Assembly (NCBI GenBank): GCA_905331475.1
Contig: CAJNYU010003187.1
Location: 62,001 to 126,000 of the forward strand
From: Rotaria socialis
Lineage: Eukaryota; Rotifera; Eurotatoria; Philodinida; Philodinidae
DNA length: 64,000 bases
Reading direction: 5' to 3'
Numbering within the stretch: the first letter of the stretch is position 1; every line of letters begins with the position of its first letter. Below the pieces are notes generated by a model that worked only from the letters and a program-made list of their open reading frames with translations, was not told the origin of the DNA and did not search any database. This document shows positions 49,687 to 62,600 of this stretch, in pieces. Both the position numbers and the translations under genes were made by a program.

Positions 49687-51980
49687 ATGGCTATGAAAAA
49701 TAACATCGATTCCAACGTTGTAACTACGGAAAGAAAATCACCTGATGGTGGTTGGGGATGGGTTATTGTTTTTTCATCGTTCATGATTCATTTCATTATG
49801 GATGGGTAAATAAAGATTCTTCTAATTTATTTGAAAATTTTCTCTATGTATTTATAACTAAAACTAAATAGGATTACATATTCGATGGGTGACATATATT
49901 TACATCCAATGATGGAAGTGCTTGGACGTAATCGAGGTACAGTTTCATTTATTTTTGGTATGTTACCAGCTATTACACTCGGTTCAGGTCAAGTATTTTA
50001 ATTTTAGTAGGAAAGTTTTATTCGAATGTTTTGTTGTGTTTTGTAGGACTCTTTGCAACAGTACTTATAAACAGGCATGGATGTCGCAAAATGACCATCA
50101 TTGGCTCATGTTTAGCTGCTATGGGATTTTTGGCAAGTTCATTTTTTGCTAATATCTGGTTTTATTACTTTGCTATTGGTATTGTTGCAGGTATGTGTAT
50201 TGAATGTTATTTTTGTTTATTTTCATTTCATTAATCAATATATGCAACTAGGTTTTGGTTTTGGACTTATTTACTTAGCAGCTATTGCTTCAATAAATTT
50301 TTATTTCGACAAAAAAATTTCTCGCGCATTGGGAATTGCTGTTTGTGGCTCAGGTTTAGGTACAATGGCATTTCCTTGGATTATGCCATATATCATTAAT
50401 TATCCTATGTGGTTTGATGTACATGGTGGTCTCTTGAATGAATCAGCTATCATCTTTATGTGTGTAGTTTTTGGAATGTTGATGGTAATCATATCGGATT
50501 TTTTCACTAGCCATGCATATGAAATATTGCCTTTGTATATTTAGATTCCCTTACCAAAAGAACCTAGTGAAATAAGACGGGTTGAAAATAAAGCAAAAAC
50601 TGCAGCTAAGCGGCAAGCAAAAAAACCAATTAAAAATGCCAATATTATGGTTGATACCAACGAACAACATTCTCAATTGCTGACGAACCAAGAGAGGTTT
50701 GTAATATGAATTATATTGCTTATAATTTTATGTATATTGATTAGTTCAAACACAGTTTGAATCTTTTTTCGTTTAATAGAGATTTGTTGTATTGATAATT
50801 GAATAATCTTTTTAAATGTCTTGATTTCGATGAAAAATTCTATATAGATAAATGATTTCTCTTATGTTTACAGCAGCATACCATCCACAGAGATAAGTGA
50901 ATTACATTTGGGCCATTCCAAGAAGCAACGACAGCAACCATCCACTGATTATGTATCTGTTCGAGATAGCAAACAAAATAACCTAGCCAATGGATATGAT
51001 AAAGTTCATAATCATCAAACGATAGTTCCTGACTCGGCCGATGATGAATCTTTTAAAATGACTACTAAAGATCTAGAATTACTTGAAAATGATGATGCTA
51101 CTGGTGAAGATCATGAAAAAATAATTATAACAAATGACAAAGCTATAGGTCAAGTCACTGCATCAAACGAGGAAAAGACAACTAACAGTTCAAAGCAATC
51201 ATTTATTCATGAGCTTAGCAATGAAATCGATATTAAGCTTTTAAAAGATCATGCATTTGTTCTATTTATTATATCAAACTTTCTTACTAGCCTTGGTTTT
51301 AATATTCCATATAATTTCGCTAATGATCTAGCTATTGATGCAAAAGTTGGAGAACATCGTAGACATTGGATCATTATGTCTATTGGATTTGGTAATTGTA
51401 TTGGTCGTATTATTATCGGAGTTTTAGGTGATTTTAAACGGGTAAAAAATTCTTTTTCTTTGTCAAACAAAATCTATTGTTCTTAGCTTCTTGTTTTATT
51501 AGATAAATCGTTTAAATTTATATAATATAGTATTAATTTTGGCTGGCATAGCTACGATGACTGCACCACTTTGTGGTTCAATTGTTTATTCACATATGGC
51601 GTATGCCTTTGTTTTCGGATTTTTTTCTGGGGGTTACGTTGGTTTAACAACAGTCATTGTTAAGGATTTAGTTGGTGAAAACAAAGTATTACCTGCACTC
51701 GGAATAATTTATTCATTTCAAGGTTTGGCTACTGCTATTGGTACACCGATTGTGGGTAAGAAGAAAAATTATTCTTGTGCTTAGATATGTTTTCTTATAT
51801 TATAAAGGAACCATGCGTGATTATCCTTTGAATCCTTTGCAACCATATCTTTGGCCTTATATCATATTTGGCAGTTCAATTATACTAAGCGGCATAATCT
51901 TATTTGCTATACCCAAATTGAAACGGCGACAAGAAAGTAATAAAAAAAAGCCCCAAGATTCAAATGAGTATGAATCTTAA
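49687..51980 (+). CDS. Monocarboxylate transporter-like protein (SLC16, MFS)
   Basis: SLC16 members are twelve-helix major facilitator transporters for lactate, pyruvate, thyroid hormone, creatine and other small organics. Exon 1 ends [16 protein letters not shown], the family signature at helix 1 (PDGGWGW). Later exons give [35 protein letters not shown] (the helix 2-3 basic loop), [20 protein letters not shown] (the helix 4-5 loop) and [12 protein letters not shown] long acidic cytosolic loop follows (about 50.55-51.22 kb, Lys/Asp/Glu-rich). The second half starts at [20 protein letters not shown] and continues with [39 protein letters not shown] and [16 protein letters not shown]. It ends [13 protein letters not shown]. 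Introns are short and in phase. The long central loop fits MCT9/12/14-type members, but the substrate cannot be predicted. Confidence 0.92.
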
Positions 51981-52808
51981 ATCATAAAAGAGCCTACCTA
52001 CCCAAGAATAATTATTACAACTCTAAATTATTTTCAATTTTTGTTGTTATCAGTCTGCACGATAGAGAATCTAATATTCAGCCTTACCTTATTCTTTAAA
52101 AATAAAAATCAAGATTACATAAAAATAATATGTAGACATCAGACATCTTTATGATACTCTTTTCTTTCTTTAAATTTTATTTTGAGCATGAACTTCGTAG
52201 TTTATACTCTCTCTCTTACATTCGCTTTTCCTATAACAAAAACAACAAAACTCTGTTGAGATATTTTTGTTATTCATTCCTTTTTCTCGTTGGGCTCGTT
52301 AAGTTTTTTTTCTTTGTTATGGTGGAAAGATAAGAAATGCACCCTTAAAAAAGTCTCATGACATTTACAATAATTTCATTTATTTTATTTTTACCGTTTC
52401 ATCAAAAACAGAGACATCAAAAGAATTCAAGAGTAGGAAGTAATACTTTGTCAAGTTTTTCATGATAATCATCGTTTCGATTTGAGCCTGCGAATGATTT
52501 TTTTTCTTTTTCTATACACCATCACACAGAAGAAGAAAAGGATCTGAGTATGGTGTCTGTTGGCTCACAATGACAACGATTTTATAGAACGAGAAAAACA
52601 TACATACAATTATTGCATGTGCGTTTCGTTACGTTTTGGGGGGCTTTCTCTTTCGTTTTTTCTTCTATTCTAACTTGTTAACCCTTTCTCGTTTGATTAT
52701 TCACGTTGGTGGCATAATATTTATTGTCGGCTTCATATATATACGTATTTTAGATATAGCTAAACAGTAATGCTTATACTTGACTATTAAATTTGAAATA
52801 TTCTTCAA
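51981..52808. other. Spacer between SLC16 gene and WIP-family gene
   Basis: About 830 bases with the SLC16 3' UTR and the promoter and 5' UTR of the WIP-family gene. No exon or repeat of note. Confidence 0.5.
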
Positions 52809-54207
52809 ATGCCACCACCACCTCCTGCTCCTCCTCCTCCTCCGCCGCCACCACCACCACCACCACCACCACCATCCTTCTCGGCACCGCCTATGGCAGG
52901 TGGCGCCGATCGAAATGGTCTTCTTGGCGCAATTGGTACCTTCAACAAGGGTGGCCTGAAAAAAGCAGTAACTAATGACCGAAGTGCTCCGATTATTGGA
53001 GGCTCAGCCAACAACAATAGCAATGCTAGCAATAGGACCAATTCATCGTCTGCTGCACCAGTTTCATCTGGAAATCGAATGAATTCAAATGAAAGACCCA
53101 ATGCTGTTCCTGGCTCATTTAACATCACTGCGGATCTGCTCAATAGACCCCTAAAACAAACTGGCGCTAGTGGTGGATCAGCATCTTCAGGTCAAAAAAA
53201 TGTAAAATCACCGATTCCACAATTTGCTTCTCCTAGTGGCTCTCCTACAGTACAATCACAAACTAAACAAGCACCCGTGAAATCATTTCATCCAACAACA
53301 ACATCTTCGTCGTCATCACCGTCTAGTTCCGTACCTCCTCCTCCTCCTCCTCCACCACCACCACCGCCACCACCACAAGCATTCATATTGCAATCACAAC
53401 AACCCACTGGTTCAACATCTCAATCAACAACACCTTCATCAGATGGGTTTCGCATTGGGAGTAAGAACAAACTTTTCTAAATAAATAAAAATATGTTATA
53501 TGCTTCTACTATCTAGATGATCACGGAGCTACAACACGCCATTTCGTTCATCAGTGTCCACCAGGTCAAACAAATCAAGCGCCAAAACTTCCTCCACGAC
53601 CGCCTCCGCCTCCTCCCCCAACAATGCCATCGTCGCCATTATCTCATGACAACAAAGTGATAAATGGCCAACAACCAGCAAAATTTTCACATTCAACAGG
53701 TAGATTACCCAGTTTCTTCATTATTCGATAAGAAAATAGAATTTTTGGTATACCCGTATGTTTCTAGGTTCTCCATCAAATACCACATATACAGCAGTAG
53801 CACCATCAACACCGCCGCCGCCGCCACCACCCCCACCTCCTCCTCCTGTAAATCCACCATTCACTTCAGGTAACAATGGTCACGCAACATTTGGAACACC
53901 TAATCAAGAAAACGTTTCCAGATTTAACCCGATGATGCATCAAAATGTTTCTAATTCTACGACACCACCTCCACCACCCCCTCCACCTAGAGGTGTGATA
54001 TCAAATAATCAGGGAGGTACAATACGTCGACCACCACCAGCCGTATCTGACTTCTTAGATAACACTCTTCCTGAACGTCGTCATGATCAGTGGAATACAG
54101 CTGCACTTGATTATGATCGTAATTTTGAAAATCGCTTTCGATTTACTCCAATTGAACATCTTCCACCGCCTGGTTTATGGAAATCATTATCATCAACGAA
54201 AACATAG
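52809..54207 (+). CDS. WIPF: WAS/WASL-interacting protein (WIP/verprolin family)
   Basis: WIP proteins bind actin through an N-terminal WH2 motif and hold WASP/N-WASP through a C-terminal peptide, controlling Arp2/3 actin assembly. The protein starts MPPPPPAPPPPP and then has the WH2 block: NGLLGAIGTF, NKGGLKKAVTNDRSAP (the LKKAVTNDRSAP core is identical to vertebrate WIP). Several polyproline profilin/SH3 ligands follow (about 53335-53370, 53560-53625, 53810-53850, 53965-53990). The C terminus has FENRFRFTPIEHLPPPGLW, matching the WASP-binding motif (F-x-FHPISDLPPP), and stops soon after at LSSTKT. Three exons join in phase: 52809 to about 53463, 53517-53699 and 53768-54207. The start ATG sits directly before the polyproline, as in mammalian WIPF1. 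Confidence 0.92.
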
Positions 54208-54843
54208 ATCAAAGCAATTCTTTATTAAAACTAAATATCTAAAAACTTTGTTGAATTCTCGAGAAAAATCAAACTCACATTTATCTTTTGATTTCTTTCT
54301 CGAGGTTTCCTTCAAAAAAACATTAAGAGAAAATATACTGATCAGCTTTTTCTTACCATCTTGTATTTATTAATCATTACATTATTTTTTTTTCTGAGCT
54401 GGTTTTTTAATTTTGATTTTTTTTCTCTTACTTATTCTAATGTGTACAGAAAAAAAACAACATATGACGAAGAAAATTAAAAAACAAACAATGATACTAT
54501 TTACATATTCGCCTCATAAATATTGAAAGTCGCGTAAGTATATTAAGTTTTAGTTTGATTTAGTTCGGTTGAAAGAAATTTCTGATTATTCACAAGCTTC
54601 AAGTTAAAATTTCATAAGATCTCTCTAAACGATATTGAACGGTACGATATTCTTTGAAGTTCAATGAATATATTTTTTGTTTTTATAATAAACAGATTTA
54701 TTTATTTTTTCATGACAATAGTTTTGTAATGATATTTCAAATGTACTGAGATCAATCTCTATATATATGTAATGATGTAAATTTACACGCAATATGAATG
54801 GAATCATTTTTCAACACTGAAAAGGAAAAACTAAAGCATGGTA
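54208..54843. other. Spacer between convergent WIPF and DUF4291 genes
   Basis: About 640 bases that should be the two 3' UTRs. No gene or structured element seen. Confidence 0.5.
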
Positions 54844-55609
54844 TTATTCTTTTTCTTGCTCTTCATAGGTATCTAATTGTATATGATGACAAATCTGTTC
54901 ATCTTGTGGTACATAAATATGTTCAATAGGAACACGAAGTTTATCAAGTTGATCTTTCGGTAAAACAGCATTATTATATTGAGTTTGAACAAATGGAGTT
55001 ATATCGACGATACGTATGATATCACGACCATCAAGAAAACTGTCAATTTTTTTCAGACCTAATTGAATAGCACGACGTCCACTGACTGATCCGCCATGTG
55101 GATGATGATCAGGATCCCATTGTAAGCGGATCAATCCTTCATGAGCGTTATGTTTCGAACTTTGTTCATTTTCCTCAGGTAGACCTTTACGTGAACTATG
55201 TACAGCTTGAGCTAAATAACTATCAAATGCTGAACGTCGAAGCCATATCGCTAAAATATGGTGTTGCCGCGATGACGATGCCCATTGAGATCGATACATC
55301 ATCCAAAGAAAATTTGTTTTAATCCCTAAAATAATATTTTTTAATTTATTTATAAAAGAAAACTCTAATTGTAACTAATATCATACATGTCATACGTTGT
55401 TGGTTGTAACCTGGAGAGCCTATGAAACAATTATTTTCACAAGCAAACTTAGCAATATCTGAATTAAATGCTTGATAGACTATGATTGATTCATCATCGA
55501 AGGAACCTAATATCCATCTACCTTGTACATCACCTTTACTAACTGGCCATCGACGTTTAGCATCAGTATATAATTCTGTTGTATTTTCATATTTACTTAA
55601 CCAATCCAT
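54844..55609 (-). CDS. DUF4291 domain protein, likely horizontally acquired
   Basis: DUF4291 proteins have no established function. Two exons (55386-55609 and 54844-55325) join across a 60-base intron so that T plus GG makes the Trp of RMTWIKTNFLWMMYRSQW, the most conserved motif of the family. Other family blocks are DDESIIVYQAFNSDIAKFAC near the N terminus, HHILAIWLRRSAFDSYL, IRLQWDPDHHPHGG, GRRAIQLGLKK and IVDITPFVQT. The product is about 234 residues, a normal length. I start at the Met of MDWLSKYENTTELY because upstream Met codons do not splice in frame. To my knowledge the family is common in bacteria and fungi and rare in animals, which suggests transfer followed by intron gain. It sits tail-to-tail with WIPF, and its 5' side faces a mariner relic about 0.5 kb away. 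Confidence 0.85.
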
Positions 55610-56140
55610 TGAATTCGATGGTCTTTTCTTTAAACAAAAAAAAACCAAACTAATAATATATTTTTTTTTACTATGAAACATATCTATGAGAACACCTATA
55701 AATAGCATTTGCAAAGATTGATTCATAGTGATGCAATAACATGTGAGTGTTTTGCAAGAAAAATATGTCGATTAGAAAGATATGTATACGGTGTCATACA
55801 ATAATTTATGTAATCAAATTGATGAATGTCACGATTTTTTGAATAAAAGGTGGATCCTAACAAAATTCTGTCAATACTTATGTTCATATAATCAATTTCA
55901 ATTCAAATGAAAAACACATTATATAAATCGCAGCGAAATGTTTTCAAACAAAATATAATTGATAAAATGCTACCATCATTGACTTGGCCGGAATTTAGCT
56001 GGGCGGCGCCTTAACGATTTTTCAAGAAAGTTATCTTTAGTTGTGTATAATGTTTCATTTTTAAAAAGTCATTTTTTTTTTATATAACCGGTGGTTGGGT
56101 GGTGCCCAATCATATTCTACTCTATTTACACTACTGCTTA

Positions 56141-57280
56141 TAACGGATGCGGCAGGATAAATTGCGGTCTAGTATTTTCGCGACATCTTCCTTATTTCTC
56201 ATCCGATCCGATCTTTTTTTTAAATGTGCGCCGTCTATAGCTCTACAAATCCCCATATTTCATCTAAACATCCAAAATAAATATAGATTTTCCAAAGATG
56301 AAAAGCAAAGACCATCAAAAGGTGGTACTTTCAAAGTACCAAAAGGTAATACTCCGAAACAAATTTATCATGATTTAAACGGTGGGCTCGGTTTAAGAAC
56401 AATCAAAAGATGGTATCAAATGATCCGACGGTCAGGTACTATCACATTATCAAAACTACCAGGTGGTCCTCGTTTGGCTTGAACAAAGGAGAACATTCAA
56501 AACGTAAAGAACCGGTTACGCCGAAAAAAAGGTGTCAGCTCAAAAAATATCGATGAAGCCTGATATATCCGAGAGAAGTGTTCGGTGAATAATGAAAAAC
56601 GATTTAGGGTTATATCCTTATAAAAAAAAGTAATCGAACGATTGATTTCCGATGATCAAAAGCTCAAACGGAAACAATTTGCAAATTGGGTTTGAACAAG
56701 TTTGACTCGGTGCCTGTTCCAAGGATCTCACACCCTTGGCAATCTTGGATGAAGGAACAGTCGATCACACTGTTTATATCGAAAAAGTGCGTCCTGTTAC
56801 TTTAAAATATGGGAATCAATTTTTCGGTAGCAACTGGGTCTTTCAACAGGATGGTGCCAAGCCTCAGTCGCATCATTTATCACAAAAAGGGTGTCGAGAC
56901 AATTTTCCAACAGTTATTGAGAAAAACAGATGGCCACCACATAGTCCAGATTTAAACCCACTGCACTATTCAATTTGGATTCAGCTGGTCAAAAACATCA
57001 AGTGGAACAAAGTCTACTCAAAAAAAGCACTGATTCAAGAATTAAAATCGTCGGTTAAAAAATTTTTGAACCTGTTGTTGCTGACAGTTGTGTGTGTTGG
57101 ATCAATCGACTGTATCGTCTTTATCAAAATGATGGAAATTATTTGCGTTAATAAAAATAGTATCATTTTGTAGAACTTTGAAAGACAATTCTTTTGAAAA
57201 AAAGGGAACTAAATCGGACCAAGATTAAGGGAGATATCGGCAAAATACTGAGACCGCCATTTATCCTGCCGCACCCGTTA
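56141..57280 (+). mobile_element. Dead Tc1/mariner-class element with intact terminal repeats
   Basis: The 1.14-kb element is bounded by TA dinucleotides (56139-56140 and 57281-57282), the expected target duplication. Left end TAACGGATGCGGCAGGATAA and right end (reverse strand) TAACGGGTGCGGCAGGATAA match over about 40 bases with few mismatches, including GCGGTCT and AGTATTTT further in. A broken transposase lies inside on the plus strand. The good ends and the broken coding region mean it can no longer move itself but could be mobilised by a related enzyme. Confidence 0.92.
56280..57173 (+). pseudogene. Mariner-type transposase pseudogene (D37-type)
   Basis: The N-terminal part carries a helix-turn-helix DNA-binding region (GNTPKQIYHDLNGGLGLRTI, then KRWYQMIRRSGTITL and GPRLA). 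A stretch of about 250 bases after 56482 is broken by several stops and shifts. The catalytic part resumes with NWVFQQDGAKPQSHH (second catalytic Asp in QQD), then RWPPHSPDLNPLHYSIW. Counting 37 residues between that Asp and the third catalytic position puts it in the D37D branch. The third Asp (normally in LDY or SDY) is His here, so the active site is lost as well as the reading frame. Confidence 0.85.
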
Positions 57281-57282
57281 TA

Positions 57283-58731
57283 ATCTATTAGTGTAATGAG
57301 TTTACATACAGATAATATACAATGCTGATAAAAAGATAATGAGTCTATTTGTTGGTCGATTGTTGAAAGCTTCTACAACTTTTCTTACAGCATCTATGAA
57401 TAGAAATAAAAATGCTGGTTTTGATTATATTCTTTGTATTGTATGCCATTGAGAACGATAAGTATGCAATTTGCTCGATGTCTTTATTTAGAAAAAAAAA
57501 CAATTGATTGCGTTGATTAGTTCACGAAGAAAAATTATGGAAGTTGAAATAATTGAGATTTAATTCAGTCAGTACTTTAAAAATTGCAACCTTTTATTGT
57601 TACTTGCATTGCTGTAAGAGAATATGAATATTTAATCTAATTATCAAAAAGTACAGTTGTAAATCTTGACAATTTTCAGAATAAACTTTGGTCTCTTGAA
57701 TATAAATGTTTTTCTGTAGAACTGGAGCATACATTGAATTTTTCACGTGTTGACCAATGACAACCTAATACACTGATAGGTATTCTCATACTAATTGTGT
57801 ATGATAATATTTGCTACATAGACGAACAATAATGAATACAAGGACGAATGATTATGAGGTAAATAAAAAAAGGAAGTATGAACATAAACATATGCAAAAC
57901 AATAATCGATAGATAACTTTGATTGATAGCCACCAATCGTACCTTTATGCATGAGTGATTTCCTCCACATCTTTCATTAAATTTATCATATTATCGTAAA
58001 AGTGTAACATGCTTACTTTTACTTCTATTTCTTGCTATCACGCCTACGTAATTTTAAAAGAAATTTATGGTTACATCCCTTCCCAAGTAGCTCCAGCCTA
58101 TTCCGATAATTTATCCGTCATACAAATGTCATCCTGGTTATTTATTTGCAATGATATTCATCACTAACTAATGTGATAAAATCTTCCAACTAAATCATAG
58201 TAGCCAACATTTACTTTTCCGTTAGGAGTGGTGTCAATTAAGTTGGGATAAATATTAATCATTGTCTAGGAAGTATATGCTGATACAACAGTATATAAAC
58301 AGTTAAAATCTGATATCCTTTGAATCATTTTCAACGTATTCTCAGTAGCAAAACAAAAAGAAATAATGCAAGTGTGCCGCCGCTGCTGCTGCTGCTGTAT
58401 TGTATGTGTACGAGGACCAAATGGTGCCGATTGGTGCCCTGTCTTTACTGTTATCCAGTAGTAATTCCTTAATTTGATGGTCGAACCAAGGCTGACGTAA
58501 CAACAATATTGTTTATTTCAGCATAGAAATTTTTTAATTTCTGCTGGCGGAGATGATGGAAATCTTTCTAATTCTACCCATTTTTACAATGATCAACATC
58601 AATACCTTCCAATTCAACAATGCACTTTATTTCCAACTTAGATAGTTTACACTAACCTTAGTTCCAATATACCTTACAACTGTTTACAGGTCAATAACTA
58701 ATCCACAAAAACAAGTGCATGCAATTAACGA
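57283..58731. other. Gene-free spacer between mariner relic and inverted-repeat element
   Basis: About 1.45 kb of AT-rich DNA with no supported exon. A short GCT/GCC trinucleotide run lies at about 58380-58396. Nothing else stands out. Confidence 0.45.
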
Positions 58732-59653
58732 GTAGTGCGAAAGTTTCTGGACCAAATATTCGTTGATTTTCTGACCACCTGCAAGAGTCAGCCGAATTTG
58801 TAAAACATTGTGTTAGAATTAGCATTTTGTGCTCTCTTAGAATCTATATTCAAAATTTTTATCGGACATTCAGAGTAGAAACTGTGCTTAAATTTTGAAA
58901 GGTCCGAAAAAAGGCTTTTGACAAAACTATGTATATTAACGAATCTAGAGACAGAATATTCGATCGTGCCCGGTGTGAAATTGATTATATGATGTTTTTT
59001 GTTTTTCTGTCTCAACATTCCCTTATCTTCTACTTAAAGACAGCAAGCATAACGTGGTCCCAGATTCTTGTGCTAGGCCGCATCGAAGTTTGCAGTTTTT
59101 GTTTTACTCAATACATAGGTTGTATAAGTTCTCCTCAGTGGTAAGTACCTTATTGAATATTATCTGCTGACTGTTGTCAACGATATGAATAGCAAGATAG
59201 TCTCCTACAAAATGAACTTACAATTGACTGCCTTCCGCTAATTTTACAGAAATTATGGAACAAGTTCTAACATGTGAAAAGCCAATAAGCTCTGGAAATA
59301 TAATTGAATCTGTTAGTAAGACTCTTACTATTCTTAGAAGCCTCAAAGACAACCTTTTATTAGAGCACCGTTCTATAAGGAGATCTTTGTTGTACACTTT
59401 GCAACATGCAGAATAATCTTTTGTATCAATCTTGGATTACATTTTTGGGGTTGAAAGTTGTCCAAACGCCATTGTCGCGTCTTTCAAAAACTTAAGCACA
59501 ATATCTACTCTGAATGTCCGACCAAGATTTTGAACACAGATTCTGAGAGAGAGCACAAAGTGCTAATCCTAGCACAGTGTTTTACAAATTCGGCTGACTC
59601 TCTCAAGTGGTCAGAAAATTAACTAATATTTTATCCAAAAACTTTCGCACCAC
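58732..59653. mobile_element. 0.9-kb element with long terminal inverted repeats
   Basis: Left arm (58732 to about 58903) and right arm (about 59476 to 59653, reversed) align over about 170-175 bases with scattered mismatches. Both begin GTRGTGCGAAAGTTT and share TTTTCTGACCACYTG, GAGTCAGCCGAATTTGTAAA, TTTGTGCTCTC and CGGACATTCAGAGTAGA. The 570-base centre has no transposase that I recognise. This structure suggests a non-autonomous DNA transposon with long terminal repeats. Divergence between arms indicates an old insertion. I could not identify a clean target duplication. Confidence 0.8.
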
Positions 59654-62600
59654 CCATTATTATGATCAACCAGTCCATATCTGCCCATAATGAACATAAT
59701 TATTAATTAATCGATATTGCATATTATTCACGTCATGATTCCAGAAAAAAGAAACTATCAAATAGAAGATATAACTTCTATCGCTGCGCTTAGATTTTTT
59801 AATGTCTACATTGATGTGTTTCGTTTTCATTCTATTTAAGTTTCTATTAAATGTGCATAGTACTACCAGCTGTTTCTTGAATAGTTATAAATTTCACAAC
59901 AAACAAAAAATCAAAACTTTGCATTTTATTCATAAATTAAATAATAGTAGATTCAAGTGTCATGTTTGACGTTCACTTGTGATAGAAAAAAATAAAACTG
60001 ATTTCTTAAATACATTCATAAGGTTTATATATCATCGTTTTGAACTTTTCATCTACATCATTTTCCTATTAAAGACATTTAGTTGTATCGATTAGATTCG
60101 TTCTAAAAACTATTTGAAATAGATTTCAACTATCCTAGAAAGATATTTTAATTTGTTTATTTTCAAAATAACCGTCTTAATAAATGTGTCAATAGTTGAA
60201 AAACTTCATTAAAAGATATGTTTTTTTTGTTGCAATCGTTATGGCACAATCACTAGATTTCGTTTAGTGTGATTATTAACATAGATCTAAGAGAAACGAA
60301 TATTAACTCCGATTCACATTGAAACCTATAATGATGCATGATCTATCAGTTAACACATTCAGAGATACATAATATTTTCTAGATAGTTAATTTGTTAAAA
60401 ATCAAAATATTTGGAATTGATTTAAAAAACTTCATTTCTTTTTCTTCCAATCTATGCTAAAATAAATTTCTGATATGAAGAAAATCCTTTTGTATTAAGT
60501 ATAATGGCTCGTAAGATATTCTTTTGAAGAAAAAAAACGGCAAAGAGAAGACTGACGACGAGAATAACGATTTAAAATGGGCAAATATTGATTTAGCCAG
60601 CCAAACAATGATGAGATGAGTTGATGCTGGCCACCTCACACTTCTTCTTCTCCTTCTTCTTCTTCTTCTTCTTTTCATCATCATCATCACCATCATCGTA
60701 GTCTTTTATTTGGATGCATACATCGGCATAGTAGACAAACACGCCACTAACATCATTATTGGTAGTAATAGAGCAAGTAGTTCAAGTGAGTTTTTTGTGT
60801 GTGCATATGTATGATTGATTTTCGTTCGTCTATAGCCAATATTGACAATCATCCTATGATTCTTCCATCTTTTTTTTTCATTAATTTGCTCAATAGACAT
60901 TAGTTCCTCAAAATTTTATCAAGCATGTTCGAGTATTTACTGTCTTCATTCAATTTTTAAGAATCATTTGCAATATGTTTGATAATAGGAGCCTTATGTT
61001 CATCTTCAATACAGTGAGTGTATCTCTTGGCAATAAAAGGAAAAAGAAGCCAACAAATAATTAGGCTATTGACGCCAATTGTAGACGAATCGTTGAAAGA
61101 ACTTTCGAATATGTCTTGTACTTCTATCTTAATTTCATATCCGATTTTTTTTCTAATGAAAAACATTTTTTCTTGATTTCATAAAATTTAATCGATTGCA
61201 GAGGCTAATCTTGCTTAGTTTCAGTTTTCTCATTACAAAAACGGACATCAATATTTGCTCGTTTTTTTAGCCTTTTTTCATTTCAACCTTTCATATTCAA
61301 TATGTTGACCATTTCGCATGTATATTCTAATGAAAAAGAGTGTCAGCTCGAAAAGTAAATATATCCGAACAGACAAACCATGAGACTGCTTGACTGACTA
61401 GTGTCTAACATATATGTGTGCTTGCCAACTTGTAACACGCATATTTTATTATTTTTTATGATGACCGTAGTGCCAGTAAAAGGACTGTACATAAACCATC
61501 TGCATGTTTACTTAACCCGAAATGAAAAGAATAGAATTAAAACTACTAGTATGTCGTTAAAACAAAACACAGTATTTTGTCTCTCTGTCTCTCTCTCTCT
61601 CTCTGTCTGTCTTATAATCTTTAGAATAAAGTAAAAGAATAAAAAGAGAGAAACGACTCGACGTTATTCTTGTGTACATAGTTTTTAAAAGACATACTGC
61701 GGTGCGCACTCACGAAAGCGAATATGTATGCCTGTATGTGCATGTGTGCGTGAGAGAGAGAGAGAGAAAATGAGAATAAGAGAGAAAATGTTTGTTCAAT
61801 ATTTATTTACTGCAACTTCAATTAGTAAATATAGAATGAGAAGCAAGTATGCATAAATGAGAATAAGAACAGAAGTAGAAGACGACAATTCTTGTTGTTC
61901 GACATGCTAACATTATACACACACACACATTTATATATATATATATATATGTACATTTGCTGATTAATCGTACGATCAAAATACAACAAAATTTAGTTTT
62001 GGTGAGTGTTAAAAATAAAATAGTAGAAAACATCATTGGTTAATTTATTTCTTTGAAAATCATTTCTTTTAATCGTGTGCGATTTTTATAGTTTTCATAA
62101 CGTTTATTCACAGAGTTCTGATGATCAAACGAAATATTTTTTGTTTTTGTGTCTATCCTATATGTGAGATGCCGTTAACAGAAGAACACAGAAGACAATT
62201 GCACCTACTCTCGATAAAGCTCATATACACATATACTCAGTTAATTTTGCTGTCTGATTAATATATATATATCCTTTTTGATGTTCATACTCATTTTCTC
62301 AAAGAAAAAATCATTTCTATCAACAATAACAAAAATATTCCAAGTCACACACATACCTTTTGTATCATCAGAGAATTTCATTGAAAAAAGAAGAAAACTG
62401 ATGATTTAAAGTCGCAAAGAAAACATTGAAATGATGACGATGATGTGTCGCTCTCATCATCTAATCAGTCAAACGCTTCAAAGGAATATATAAAAAAAAA
62501 AGAAAGCTTGACTGTGAATGAAAAGTAAATATAGATTTGGATTGGTATTGAAACGATGGGATAGAAAAACACACTAGATGTCGGCATTATTCACTCTCTG

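Noticed and set aside
52805..53143. Antisense frame rich in Gly opposite the WIPF first exon
   Set aside because: It is the mirror of the CCN proline repeats. The plus strand clearly carries WH2.
55610..55726. N-terminal extension of the DUF4291 frame (from MNQSLQMLF)
   Set aside because: It crosses a likely intron, and the available donor does not restore the frame. The family begins near the chosen Met.
58788..59144. Overlapping open frames inside the inverted-repeat element
   Set aside because: They read through the terminal repeat on one strand and lack any transposase motif.
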